Source: JBFFZF01 sp050732695 | GTDB taxonomy: Bacteria > Gemmatimonadota > Gemmatimonadetes > Longimicrobiales > RSA9 | Assembly (NCBI GenBank): GCA_050732695.1 | Contig: JBOHRL010000025.1 | Coordinates: 1-64,000 of the forward strand | Length of the DNA stretch: 64,000 bases | Reading direction: 5' to 3' | Shown here: positions 1 through 8,097 of the stretch, piece by piece | How the letters are laid out: the number at the start of each line of letters is the position of its first letter | How positions within the stretch are numbered: position 1 is the stretch's first letter | The notes under the pieces: model-generated | Seen by the model: the letters and a program-made list of their open reading frames with translations, nothing else | What the model was told of the DNA's origin: nothing | The model's database searches: none | Position numbers and translations under genes: made by a program

Positions 1-112
1 CGCGTGATCCCGCGCGTCCGGACGTGACCGTCCTGGCTTCACGTCCTGCGCGAGACCCGCTTTCGCCGGGACGTGACCCAGCAAGGAACGTTCGCGACTC
101 GACAGACACCCT

Positions 113-240
113 CAACAGTTCCTTCAACCACACTCAACAGTTCCTTCAAACACGGTCCTACACGTTCCGAGGGCGACGCCTCATTCCGTGACCCGCGGTC
201 TCCCTGCCTGCGCTTCAACAATTCCTTCAAACACAGCGAT
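113..240 (+). repeat. Cluster of three copies of a short dispersed repeat
   Basis: Three copies of a 20-25 base unit occur at 113-132, 135-155 and 216-240. The core is CAACA(G/A)TTCCTTCAAACAC. The same unit returns at 33.1-33.3 kb in both orientations. The rest of 1-339 is non-coding as far as I can see: short open frames there differ in every copy and have no ribosome site. The cluster lies just beyond the 3' end of the first minus-strand operon. Its mobility and function are unknown. Confidence 0.7.
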
Positions 241-339
241 ACGTCGCCCGAGGGGACTACACCTTCTCCCGTGACGCACGGTTCGCGAAGCTGCGACTGG
301 ATCACGTGCTGATGCGACCGCAGCATCGCAGCACCGGAT

Positions 340-1209
340 CTATCCGGACCGCTGAATGACATAGCTGCGCTCAACGTCGCCACGCAGCAACTCGGTGGCT
401 GTGTACCCTCGTGCGAAGTAGAACTCGAACGCCTCCCGCACGGATTGCTGCCACTCCAGTGCAAGCTCGGGCGCTTCTCGCTTCAGTTTCTGGATGTCGG
501 TTGGAATCGCGACGCGCAAGACGCTTGCATCGGGGTCGGTGTGTACTGACCCGATGTCGAGATGCCCTCTGACGAGACGCGACGCATTCACGAGCGGTGC
601 GCTGCGCATGGCTTCCGAGCTGGGCGGTACGCCGTTGCGATGCCGGCGGGCAACGCGGTCCGAGTCGAGGTCCCAGGACACGATCAGGCGATCGGTCGCG
701 AGGCCGAGGTGCAGCGGCGAATCGCTCGCGTCATAGAAGTTCCGGACGTACTCGCTCGAAGTGCAGCCGAGACGCGCGAAATTGAGCCACGCGTTCCTGG
801 CCTCGAGCGGATCGAACGTCCACTGTGCGAGAGTCACGCCGACTTCGAGAAGGCGCTCGCGCTGGTGCCATTTCAGTGCTTCGCCGATACCGCGGTCTCG
901 CGCGTCAGGCCTGACCGCGAGCATGTCGGACCAGTGCGACACGCGGGAATCGTACAGACCCGTCATGCCGAAGACGAACCCGAGCAGACTGCCGTCCGGG
1001 TCGAACGCGCCCGACGCAATGCCGCCGAGACGTTGCGAGAGTCTCAGGACGCCGGGTGGTACCCGTTCGTTGAAGCCCGCGCCCCATGTGATCTCCTGGA
1101 GTGCGGTGCAGGCGTCGTAATCGGCGCGGGTCGCGAGCGGGCGGATCACGAAATGGGTTCCGCCGACGGCTTTCGCAATGTCCCTCGAGCCGTGTTGTGC
1201 ACGCTCCAT
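340..1209 (-). CDS. GNAT-superfamily acetyltransferase (COG3375-like)
   Basis: A 289-residue protein resembling the predicted acetyltransferases of COG3375. The GNAT-like core comes first: an (I)RPL start near residue 23, then the strand LLGFVFGM, then the acceptor-loop-like stretch VRPDARDRGIGEALKWHQRE, in which RDRGIG replaces the usual R/Q-x-x-G-x-G/A acetyl-CoA loop. The C-terminal half carries a second domain with DPLEARNAW and a D-x-x-GSVHTDPDASVLR segment, as expected for that family. The ATG at 1209 overlaps the stop of the upstream M20 peptidase gene (TGATG), so the two are translationally coupled; a start 24 bases further upstream is open but less likely. The substrate is unknown; last gene of the operon. 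Confidence 0.8.
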   Translation of the reverse strand: MERAQHGSRDIAKAVGGTHFVIRPLATRADYDACTALQEITWGAGFNERVPPGVLRLSQRLGGIASGAFDPDGSLLGFVFGMTGLYDSRVSHWSDMLAVRPDARDRGIGEALKWHQRERLLEVGVTLAQWTFDPLEARNAWLNFARLGCTSSEYVRNFYDASDSPLHLGLATDRLIVSWDLDSDRVARRHRNGVPPSSEAMRSAPLVNASRLVRGHLDIGSVHTDPDASVLRVAIPTDIQKLKREAPELALEWQQSVREAFEFYFARGYTATELLRGDVERSYVIQRSG

Positions 1210-2366
1210 CAGAGCGTCTCCAGCAGTCGGCACACCAATGCGAGCCGGAACGGCAGATCTTCGAGCAGGATGTGCTCATCGACGGCGTGAGCACCGCCGC
1301 CGCGCGGACCGAGGCCATCGAGCGTTGGCAGGCCGTGAGTCGCGATGAGGGAACCATCGCTGGCGCCGCCCGTGGAGCCTTCGCCGAGTGACGTATCGAA
1401 CTCGGCAGCGAGTGTTCGCGCGTGCTCGTAAAGGCGCACTACTCCAGCCGTCCGTTCGAGGGGCGGCCGGCTCTCCGTGAGGGTGACGTCGATCGTCGCT
1501 GCCGGAAGAATCGGACGAAGCCTGTGCAACGCAGCATCGACGCGCTCGCCTTCCGCCGGTGTGACGAAACGCACATCGATCGTCGCCCACGCCCGGGCGG
1601 GCACCACATTTGACGCAGTGCCACCGTGGATGAGACCGATGTTCACAGTCGTCCCGGTGGAGGGGTCAGCGGTCGCGAGAACAGCGAGGATCTGGTGTGC
1701 GATCTCGGCGACGGCGCTGACTGCTCGCTCCGGATCGACACCGGCGTGCGCCGCGCGGCCATTGGCCTCGAGTCGATAGGTGGACACACCCTTGCGACTC
1801 GTCTTCACTGCCCCATCCGGCAGGCTCGGCTCGAGGACGAGAGCAGCTTCCGCGCCGGCGGCCGCCTCCCGGATCAGTCCACGCGAGGAATGTGAGCCGA
1901 TCTCCTCATCGCACGTGACGAGAAAGCGCAACGACCGCCGCGGACCCGCGCGGCGGGATCGCAGGATCGAGATGGCTTCCACGAGCAGCGCGACACCGGC
2001 CTTCATGTCGAAGATGCCGGGCCCCTCCCCGCGACCGTCGATGCGACGCATCGGCTGAGTCTCGAGTGTGCCGACAGGGTGCACGGTATCGATGTGCGCG
2101 AGCGCGACGATGGGTGCGAGATTCGGGTGCACGCCCTCGACCAGTGCACGCAGGTTGCGGCCGAGCCCCGGAGCGTCGAGAGCCTCGACGGCGGCGCCCG
2201 CGGCCCGCAGTTCAGCCTCGATACGGCGGGATAGTATGGCAATCGCGCCGGCATTGCGACTCGGCGTTTCGATTTCGACGTAAGGCTCGAGCCGGCGCAT
2301 CACGCGCTCGGTCGCTTCGCGTTGCGTCATCCCGAGATACGATTCGATGGCCCGATTCGCGGTCAT
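1209..2366 (-). CDS. M20-family metallopeptidase (glutamate carboxypeptidase/ArgE-DapE type)
   Basis: A 385-residue two-zinc peptidase of the M20/M25/M40 group, probably cytoplasmic because no signal is visible. Metal and catalytic residues are in place: H91 and D93 in HIDTV, D120 in GPGIFDMKAG, the E154-E155 pair in DEEIGS, E179 in LEPS and H360 in GGGAHAVDEH. H207 in the lid domain (GRAAHAG) is the usual dimerisation-domain histidine. The frame is open for 77 more codons upstream, but that stretch is low-complexity arginine-rich and runs into the upstream gene, so ATG 2366 is chosen. The gene sits between an MBL hydrolase and a GNAT acetyltransferase, which suggests hydrolysis of a small peptide or N-acyl amino acid. 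The exact substrate cannot be read from sequence. Confidence 0.88.
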   Translation of the reverse strand: MTANRAIESYLGMTQREATERVMRRLEPYVEIETPSRNAGAIAILSRRIEAELRAAGAAVEALDAPGLGRNLRALVEGVHPNLAPIVALAHIDTVHPVGTLETQPMRRIDGRGEGPGIFDMKAGVALLVEAISILRSRRAGPRRSLRFLVTCDEEIGSHSSRGLIREAAAGAEAALVLEPSLPDGAVKTSRKGVSTYRLEANGRAAHAGVDPERAVSAVAEIAHQILAVLATADPSTGTTVNIGLIHGGTASNVVPARAWATIDVRFVTPAEGERVDAALHRLRPILPAATIDVTLTESRPPLERTAGVVRLYEHARTLAAEFDTSLGEGSTGGASDGSLIATHGLPTLDGLGPRGGGAHAVDEHILLEDLPFRLALVCRLLETL

Positions 2367-2430
2367 GTCACTCGACTCGCATGGGGTCGGCACGCGCAAC
2401 CAGAGCAGGAGCCGCGGCCGGACGCAATCC

Positions 2431-3204
2431 TCAATCCTGGATGGATGGAGCCCTGTGCGTCCAGCGATCCTCGCGCGCCTCGGCGATCCCTTCGGCCGCG
2501 AGATACTCGAGGTACGCCCTGACTGCACCCACGGCGACACTGCGCAACTCCAAAGGGATCGTTCCGCCGTAGACCGCCGCCGCAATCCTCTCTGCATTCG
2601 CTGGCCCCGTCTCGAGAACGCGCTGCACCTGGTTCAGTCGATCGGCGCGGTGCCGGACGTAGGCATCGATCGCCGCGCCAGCATCCTCGAGCGACGGTCC
2701 GTGCGCCGGATGAATCGTGCGAACGCCGAGTGCACGTACTCGTTCGAGCGAGGCGAGATAGGCTCGCAGATCGCCTTCCGGTGCAGCAACCAGCGCAGTA
2801 TCGAGCCCGCCCATCATCAGATCACCACAGAAGACCGCATCGCCATCAGGCCAGTGGAACACCGCGTGATCCGGCGTATGACCCGGTGCATGAATCGTGA
2901 CCAGGGCACCCGCATCCGTGTCGAGCACGTCGCCGTCCATCAGCGTACCCACTCCGATTGCCCGCACCGGCGCGCCGAGCTGCTCCGCCAGCGGATCGGC
3001 ACCACTCTCGTGATCGGGATGCCGATGCGTGAGGAGGATGCAGGAGATGCGCGCAGCGCCGGCCGCGCGCACGATCGCCTCGAGATGGGATCGTTCGGCC
3101 GATCCCGGATCGATAATCACGACCGTGCGCTGACCGAGCACGTACGTGCGCGTACCGGTCAACGTCATGACCGACGGATTGGGCGCGAGGATCGACGTCA
3201 GCAT
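2431..3204 (-). CDS. MBL-fold hydrolase (LACTB2/glyoxalase II-like)
   Basis: A 257-residue metallo-beta-lactamase-fold protein. The HxHxDH motif is HRHPDH (H60, H62, D64, H65). The remaining zinc ligands are visible in HAPGHTPDH (H109 region), the bridging aspartate in FCGDLMMGG (D128) and a terminal histidine in HPAHGP (H168). A C-terminal helical tail of about 70 residues with a winged-helix feel (ERIAAAVYGG, AYLEYLAAEGI) matches LACTB2-like proteins. ATG 3204 is preferred because GGAAACGC precedes it; an in-frame ATG at 3225 has no ribosome site. It lies 64 bases before the M20 gene in the same run. It could hydrolyse a thioester or nucleic-acid ester; the substrate is undetermined. Confidence 0.85.
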   Translation of the reverse strand: MLTSILAPNPSVMTLTGTRTYVLGQRTVVIIDPGSAERSHLEAIVRAAGAARISCILLTHRHPDHESGADPLAEQLGAPVRAIGVGTLMDGDVLDTDAGALVTIHAPGHTPDHAVFHWPDGDAVFCGDLMMGGLDTALVAAPEGDLRAYLASLERVRALGVRTIHPAHGPSLEDAGAAIDAYVRHRADRLNQVQRVLETGPANAERIAAAVYGGTIPLELRSVAVGAVRAYLEYLAAEGIAEAREDRWTHRAPSIQD

Positions 3205-3288
3205 TGCGTTTCCACGCAACAGCATGAGTGGTGCGCGCGTCCGAAGAATCCGCCCCGGAAACCAGCCAGGAAACGCCGGCGCTACGTC

Positions 3289-3756
3289 TTACCGCTGCTC
3301 CGCGACGAAGACTTCGGCCAGCTTGTCCGCGACCAGCTCGACGGCCTCCTGCGTCGCGGGCGGGAACCCGTTCTTCTCGCGGCTGTCGATGTCGATCTGC
3401 GCGAATATGTCATCACCGGCCCGGATCAGCACGACGAGTTCGGATTTCACCTTGGGACTACAGGCGAGGTAGTTTTCGACCTGTGTGACATCGCCAACGT
3501 TCTGATTCTGTCTTTCGACGATAGCGGTGCCGCAGACGCCGGTTCCGGCGGGAATCTTCGCGTGGTCGGTCGGTTCGCCGAGGTAATTGTGCAGCCACAG
3601 CTCGTTGTCCGCGGCATTGAACTTGTAGACGCCGACGAAGTTGAAATCGGGGTCTGCGACCTTGAGCTGTTTCACCATTTCGCGCAGGATCGCGTCCGAG
3701 AGGTAGCCCTCATCGCGCATTTCCTGAATTCGCTTGACCATCTTGCCGGCTTCCAT
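3289..3756 (-). CDS. GAF-domain protein, likely free methionine-(R)-sulfoxide reductase type
   Basis: A single-GAF-domain protein of 155 residues. The stretch IPAGTGVCGTA with C75 and the later YLACSPKVKSELVV with C99 match the fRMsr family, where two such cysteines do the redox chemistry on free methionine-R-sulfoxide. The IDIDS element near residue 120 is also typical. A first segment of about 30 helical residues precedes the domain. ATG 3756 is chosen because GAGGG sits five bases upstream. The gene is 20 bases after the cyclase gene, so it is operonic. If it is a true fRMsr it repairs oxidised methionine in the cytoplasm; a plain ligand-binding GAF protein is the alternative. Confidence 0.78.
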   Translation of the reverse strand: MEAGKMVKRIQEMRDEGYLSDAILREMVKQLKVADPDFNFVGVYKFNAADNELWLHNYLGEPTDHAKIPAGTGVCGTAIVERQNQNVGDVTQVENYLACSPKVKSELVVLIRAGDDIFAQIDIDSREKNGFPPATQEAVELVADKLAEVFVAEQR

Positions 3757-3776
3757 GGACACCCTCAGGACAGTTG

Positions 3777-4409
3777 TTAAGGAACGATTCGATCATCAAT
3801 GAGGACCGCGCGCACCGGAGAGCTGTCGGCGTCGGCGAGCTTGAGCGGCAGCGCGATCAGTGTGTACGTGCCTGCTTCGATGTTCTCGAGCACGAGGTTC
3901 TCGACGATGGCGATGCCGCGTTGCGCCAGGATGCGGTGCGCCTCGAGTGTCTTCGACTCGAACGGATCGACGGAAGGCGCGTCGGTGCCGACCAACCGGA
4001 TCCCCGCTTCACCCATGCGTCGTGCAAGGGCTGGCGTAAACGCAGCGAACGCGGTCGGGAACACTCGTTCATCGACGGCATCGCGTGTTCGGAACAGCAG
4101 TCGCTGCGTGCGCTCGATATCGACGGCTGCAAGCGCATCGACATCGAGGCGGTCGCGGCCGCGCGCATCGACGACGGTGGCCGGCCCGATGAACGCATCG
4201 AGCCGGAGCTGGGCGGGCCGTTCGCCATCGTCGGCGAAATGGAATGGCCCGTCGACGTGCGTGCCGGTGTGCGCGCTCATTGAAAGCGCGGCGACGTTGA
4301 CCGGGTTCCCATCCTCGCGGCGCATGGTCCAACGTGTACTGCACGGCTGATCGCCGGGCCAGACGGCCGTGTCATTGGCCACGCGCTGACTGATGTCGCG
4401 GATGCGCAC
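3777..4409 (-). CDS. kynB: Cyclase-family zinc hydrolase, kynurenine formamidase-like (KynB)
   Basis: A 210-residue member of the cyclase/KynB family. The signature HTGTHVDGPFHF gives H47, H51 and D53 as metal ligands, almost the numbering of characterised KynB enzymes. The second block GTDAPSVDPFESKTLEAHRIL and the later ENLVLENIEAGTYTLIALPLKL are also classic for KynB, which hydrolyses N-formylkynurenine in tryptophan catabolism. The frame is open further upstream, but those codons overlap the peptidase gene; GTG 4409, five bases after that gene's stop, gives the usual length. No tryptophan dioxygenase or kynureninase is in the window, so the symbol rests on motifs only. Confidence 0.75.
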   Translation of the reverse strand: MRIRDISQRVANDTAVWPGDQPCSTRWTMRREDGNPVNVAALSMSAHTGTHVDGPFHFADDGERPAQLRLDAFIGPATVVDARGRDRLDVDALAAVDIERTQRLLFRTRDAVDERVFPTAFAAFTPALARRMGEAGIRLVGTDAPSVDPFESKTLEAHRILAQRGIAIVENLVLENIEAGTYTLIALPLKLADADSSPVRAVLIDDRIVP

Positions 4410-4413
4410 GCGC

Positions 4414-5484
4414 TCAGGACGGGACCAGGTCGGTGTCCTCGGCGAGTTCACGAACGAACGCGGCAATCAGATTCGCCGCGTGCTCGAGATCGCTCAAGCT
4501 GACCATTTCGTTCGGGGAATGCATGTACCGGTTCGGTACGGAGATCAGGCCTGTCGCCACGCCGGCGCGTGACAGGTAGATCGCGTCCGCATCCGTGGAC
4601 GTGAACCTGGGTGATGCCGTGATGGTGAACGGGATCGACCCTGCCTCGGCCGCTGACACGAGCCGTTCGAAGACGACAGGGTGCGCGGCCGCACCGCGGG
4701 CGAGAACCGGACCGCCGCCGAGTTTGTGTTCGCCCAGTTCCTTCTTTTCGATGCCCGGTGCGTCGGTCGCGAATGTGACATCGACGACCAGTGCCACTTG
4801 CGGGTCGATCTGGTACGCGGCGGTTCGCGCACCGCCGCCGAAGTAGCCGATCTCTTCCTGGGCGGTCGCGACGGCGGCGACACATGCGCGCGGCCGCGTC
4901 TCAGCAAGCAGGCGCAGTGCTTCGAGAACGACGAACGCGCCAATCCGGTTGTCGATGGAACGGCTGGCAATGATCCCATCACTGAGTTCGATCATACGCC
5001 CATCGATCACACCGGAATCGCCGACGCGGACGCCGCGTTCGAGCACAGCCTCCTTCTTGCCTGCACCGATGTCGATCCACAGGTCCGTCGTCTTCGATGC
5101 CTTCTCCTTCTCCTCGCCCTTGAGCAGGTGGATCGGCTTCTTGCCGACGACGCCGATGACCGGGCCCTTGCTGGTGAGGATGCGGATCCGCTGCGCGACC
5201 AGAACCTGAGCGTCCCACCCGCCGATACCTTCGAAGTACAGGAACCCGTCATCGTCGATGTGCGTGATCATCACGCCGATCTCGTCGATATGACCGGCCA
5301 GCATGACGCGCGGTGAACCCTTTTCGGTGAGCCACGCGATCGAGTTGCCGGAGACGTCGGCGATCACGCGGTCCGCGAAGCGCTCGGCTTCGGCGCGCCA
5401 CACGCGGGCCGCAGCGGTCTCGTAGCCGCTGGGTCCGGGCGTATCCAGCAATCGCTTCAGGAAGTCGAGAGACCGCTCCTCCAC
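4414..5484 (-). CDS. M42-family metalloaminopeptidase
   Basis: A 356-residue cytoplasmic M42 peptidase (tetrahedral aminopeptidase/CelM/YsdC group). All expected residues are visible: H65 and D67 in AGHIDEIG, the bridging D178 in SRSIDNRIGA, E210-E211 in TAQEEIG, D235 in VVDVTF and H322 in RYMHSPNE. These enzymes trim N-terminal residues from short peptides as large oligomers. It is the first gene of the six-gene minus-strand run and faces ispH across a 144-base intergenic region that must hold its promoter. The start at 5484 fits family length. Confidence 0.92.
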   Translation of the reverse strand: MEERSLDFLKRLLDTPGPSGYETAAARVWRAEAERFADRVIADVSGNSIAWLTEKGSPRVMLAGHIDEIGVMITHIDDDGFLYFEGIGGWDAQVLVAQRIRILTSKGPVIGVVGKKPIHLLKGEEKEKASKTTDLWIDIGAGKKEAVLERGVRVGDSGVIDGRMIELSDGIIASRSIDNRIGAFVVLEALRLLAETRPRACVAAVATAQEEIGYFGGGARTAAYQIDPQVALVVDVTFATDAPGIEKKELGEHKLGGGPVLARGAAAHPVVFERLVSAAEAGSIPFTITASPRFTSTDADAIYLSRAGVATGLISVPNRYMHSPNEMVSLSDLEHAANLIAAFVRELAEDTDLVPS

Positions 5485-5592
5485 GTCCCATCCCTTCGGG
5501 GTTGTCGGGGGTATTCCCGAGAGCAGGGAAAGATAAGCCCGGGTCCCGGCGGTGGAAAGTCAGGGCGATCATCGGTATCATTCAGATGCAGA

Positions 5593-5610
5593 GCCGCCGG
5601 TAGAGGCGGC
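5593..5610 (+). other. Hairpin in the leader of ispH
   Basis: GCCGCC (5593-5598) can pair perfectly with GGCGGC (5605-5610) around a six-base loop, ending 18 bases before the ispH start. There is no U-run, so a terminator is unlikely; an RNA-stability or translation element is possible. Confidence 0.35.
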
Positions 5611-5628
5611 CGTCACCGAAACGGGGTC

Positions 5629-6921
5629 ATGGAGCAGACTTACTTCCGTCGTGGACTGGGCCTGAAGAAGGAAGTCGAGCCAATCCTCGCGGCCGAGTAC
5701 CACAGTGCGCTCGTCGATCGGATCCGCGCGCAGGGCCATGTCGCGGCATTCGGCGATCTGACACTCCGGCTGGCGCAGGATTTCGGGTTCTGTTATGGGG
5801 TCGATCGGGCCGTGGATTACGCATACCAGACAACGCACAAGTTCCCGGACCGCCGTATCTTCCTCGTTGGCGAAATCATACACAACCCGCACGTGAACCG
5901 GCGCCTGCGCGATGCCGGCATCACGTTCCTCTACCCGGACGAGCGCGGCAATTTCGATTTTTCTGCGCTGACGACGGACGACGTCGTGATCATCCCGGCA
6001 TTCGGTGTCACGCTCGAGGCGTTCAAGCAGTTGCGGGACGCGGGCTGCATCCTGATCGACACGACCTGCGGTTCGGTCCTGAACGTATGGAAGCGAGTCG
6101 AATCCTACGCTCGTGACGGTTTCACATCGCTGATCCACGGCAAGTATTTCCACGAGGAGACACGGGCTACGGCTTCGCAGGCGCACACCCACGCCGGCGG
6201 CAAGTATATCGTCGTGCGCGACATGGCAGAAGCCATGCGCGTGATGGCATACATCGAACAGACGCCCGACACGCCTGACCGCGACGCATTCCTCGGGCAC
6301 TTCGCAGCCAAGGTGAGCCCGGGGTTCGATCCGGATACCGATCTGGTACGACTCGGCGTTGCCAACCAGACGACGATGCTGGCGAGCGAATCACTCGCGA
6401 TTGCAGCCGCCGTCGGGCAGAGCCTGGGCCGACGCTACGGCGAGGATCGGCTGGCCGAGCATTTCCGGTCGTTCGATACGATCTGCTCGGCCACGCAGGA
6501 ACGGCAGGACGCGATTGTCCACATGATGCAGGACCCGCCCGATATCATGGTCGTGATTGGCGGCTACAACTCGTCCAACACGAACCATCTGGCGCACCTG
6601 TGCCGCGCGTATACGATTACGTATCATATCGCAGACGCCCGCTGCATCGATGTGGACGCGGCCACGATCCGCCACAAGCCCGAGCTGGCGGCTGATGCGC
6701 CCGAGATCCTCACCCCGAACTGGCTGCCGGCCGGGCCGGTATCGATCGGGCTGACGGCCGGGGCCTCGACGCCGAATAACAAGATCGGCGAAACCATTGC
6801 TCTGATTCTGGAGTCTCGCGGCTTCGAGCCGACACTCGATGACAGGAACGGGGAACCCCGCGACGGGTCGGCGGTAGACGCGGGGGAAGGCACGGCAGTC
6901 TCGTCGTCGAGGCAGGTATGA
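5629..6921 (+). CDS. ispH: 4-hydroxy-3-methylbut-2-enyl diphosphate reductase (long form)
   Basis: IspH makes isopentenyl and dimethylallyl diphosphate in the last step of the MEP isoprenoid pathway, using a 4Fe-4S cluster. The three cluster cysteines are present: C55 in FGFCYGV, C147 in DTTCGSV and C286 in DTICSATQ. The substrate-binding histidine regions (EIIHNPHVN, IHGKYFHEE) and the GGYNSSNTNHL serine/asparagine motif are also intact. At 430 residues it is the longer cyanobacterial/plant-type form, with an N-terminal extension of about 40 residues and an acidic, low-complexity tail. Its stop overlaps the start of the next gene (ATGA). Confidence 0.96.
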   Translation: MEQTYFRRGLGLKKEVEPILAAEYHSALVDRIRAQGHVAAFGDLTLRLAQDFGFCYGVDRAVDYAYQTTHKFPDRRIFLVGEIIHNPHVNRRLRDAGITFLYPDERGNFDFSALTTDDVVIIPAFGVTLEAFKQLRDAGCILIDTTCGSVLNVWKRVESYARDGFTSLIHGKYFHEETRATASQAHTHAGGKYIVVRDMAEAMRVMAYIEQTPDTPDRDAFLGHFAAKVSPGFDPDTDLVRLGVANQTTMLASESLAIAAAVGQSLGRRYGEDRLAEHFRSFDTICSATQERQDAIVHMMQDPPDIMVVIGGYNSSNTNHLAHLCRAYTITYHIADARCIDVDAATIRHKPELAADAPEILTPNWLPAGPVSIGLTAGASTPNNKIGETIALILESRGFEPTLDDRNGEPRDGSAVDAGEGTAVSSSRQV

Positions 6922-7763
6922 TCGGACAGAGAGGGACCTGGCGGCGTTGGCTCATCCTGCCGGGTATCGTCGGGGTTCTGGGCGCCGCCGCCCTCGTGGC
7001 CGGTGGACTGCCCGGTCCGTTTGCGGCCGGTGAGCCGGTCATTGTCGCCATGGCCGAGGCGCCGCCGGCGCCCGAGCTTGCCCCCGCGCTGCCACCGGAA
7101 TTCGCTGCCCGCCCGGCACCGGCCGAGCCCGCTCCCGCACAGCCGGTCGTCGAAGAACAGGGGCGCCGAATCCTGGTCTCGACCAGGACCCGCCACCTCT
7201 GGCTCGTCCAGGGCCGCGACACCCTGCTCGAGGCGCCGATCGCCATCGGCATGAGCAAGGATTTCGAGTACCGTGGCCGAAGCTACCGATTCGAAACACC
7301 GCTCGGCCGGCGCCGGGTCATCGGCAAGCAGGAGGACCCGCTCTGGACGGTGCCCGAGTGGCACTACTTCGAAAAGGCCACTCAGATGGGCCTCGAGGCC
7401 GTGAAGCTCGAGGAAGACTCACGCATCCTGCTCGGCGACAGCTCGTTGATCGTCGTGCAGGACGGGCAGGTCGGGCGCATCAATCAATTCGGCTATTTCC
7501 ACCCCTGGACGCCCGGCAGCGAGATCATTTTCGACGGCAAGATCTTCATCCCGCCGTTCAGCACGCCGCAGCGACGCGTCCCCGGTGCGCTCGGGCCGTA
7601 CAAGCTCGACATGGGCGATGGCTACCTCATCCATGGCACACACGTGTACAACGAGGAGTCGATCGGCGAGGCCGTGAGCCACGGCTGCATCCGGATGCGC
7701 AATGCTGACCTCGAAAAGCTTTACGCGATGGTCCCTCGAGGCACACCGGTCCAGATCTTCTGA
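6918..7763 (+). CDS. L,D-transpeptidase (YkuD domain), exported
   Basis: A 281-residue protein with an N-terminal membrane anchor or signal (about residues 12-35, LILPGIVGVLGAAALVAGG) followed by a proline/alanine-rich linker to about residue 80. The YkuD catalytic domain has the motif HGTHVYNE...SHGCIRM, with C257 as nucleophile. Such enzymes make 3-3 peptidoglycan crosslinks or attach outer-membrane proteins to the wall, working in the periplasm. The ATG overlaps the ispH stop by four bases, so it is co-translated. An insertion of about 100 residues between the first domain strands and the catalytic motif is longer than in minimal YkuD proteins. Confidence 0.93.
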   Translation: MIGQRGTWRRWLILPGIVGVLGAAALVAGGLPGPFAAGEPVIVAMAEAPPAPELAPALPPEFAARPAPAEPAPAQPVVEEQGRRILVSTRTRHLWLVQGRDTLLEAPIAIGMSKDFEYRGRSYRFETPLGRRRVIGKQEDPLWTVPEWHYFEKATQMGLEAVKLEEDSRILLGDSSLIVVQDGQVGRINQFGYFHPWTPGSEIIFDGKIFIPPFSTPQRRVPGALGPYKLDMGDGYLIHGTHVYNEESIGEAVSHGCIRMRNADLEKLYAMVPRGTPVQIF

Positions 7764-7772
7764 GATTGCCGC

Positions 7773-7994
7773 GTGCCGCTCGATTTCGCGCGTGCCGCAC
7801 AGTTGTTCATGGGCTCGGAAGACGAACTCGCGCGTGCACTCGGAATCAGCGTAGCGGACCTGCGCGCACAGCGCGCCCAGCCACAACGCGCCCCGTCCGA
7901 TCTGCTCGCCCGCATGGGCCGCATCCTCGTCGAACGCGGCCAGGGTATGACGCGCGTCGGCGAGATGTTGATCGAGGACAACCCGACACGCTGA
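7773..7994 (+). CDS. Small helix-turn-helix-like protein, unknown
   Basis: A 73-residue reading frame with a GTG start, nine bases after the transpeptidase stop. The segment DELARALGISVADLRAQRAQ looks like a Cro/CI-type helix-turn-helix, and the rest (LLARMGRILVERGQGMTRV) is helical. It has no signal or membrane segment. The spacing suggests it is the third gene of the ispH transcript. I do not recognise a family; a short DNA-binding regulator is the best guess. The following 100 bases, to the convergent kinase gene, show nothing notable. Confidence 0.55.
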   Translation: MPLDFARAAQLFMGSEDELARALGISVADLRAQRAQPQRAPSDLLARMGRILVERGQGMTRVGEMLIEDNPTR

Positions 7995-8097
7995 CCTGTC
8001 GCTCGAGCGGCTGCCTCGCAGTCTACTCGTCCTCGCGAACGCGGCATGTGCGATACCCGTCGTCCCCGGAAACCAGCCCACCAGCCTCGGAAACGTC

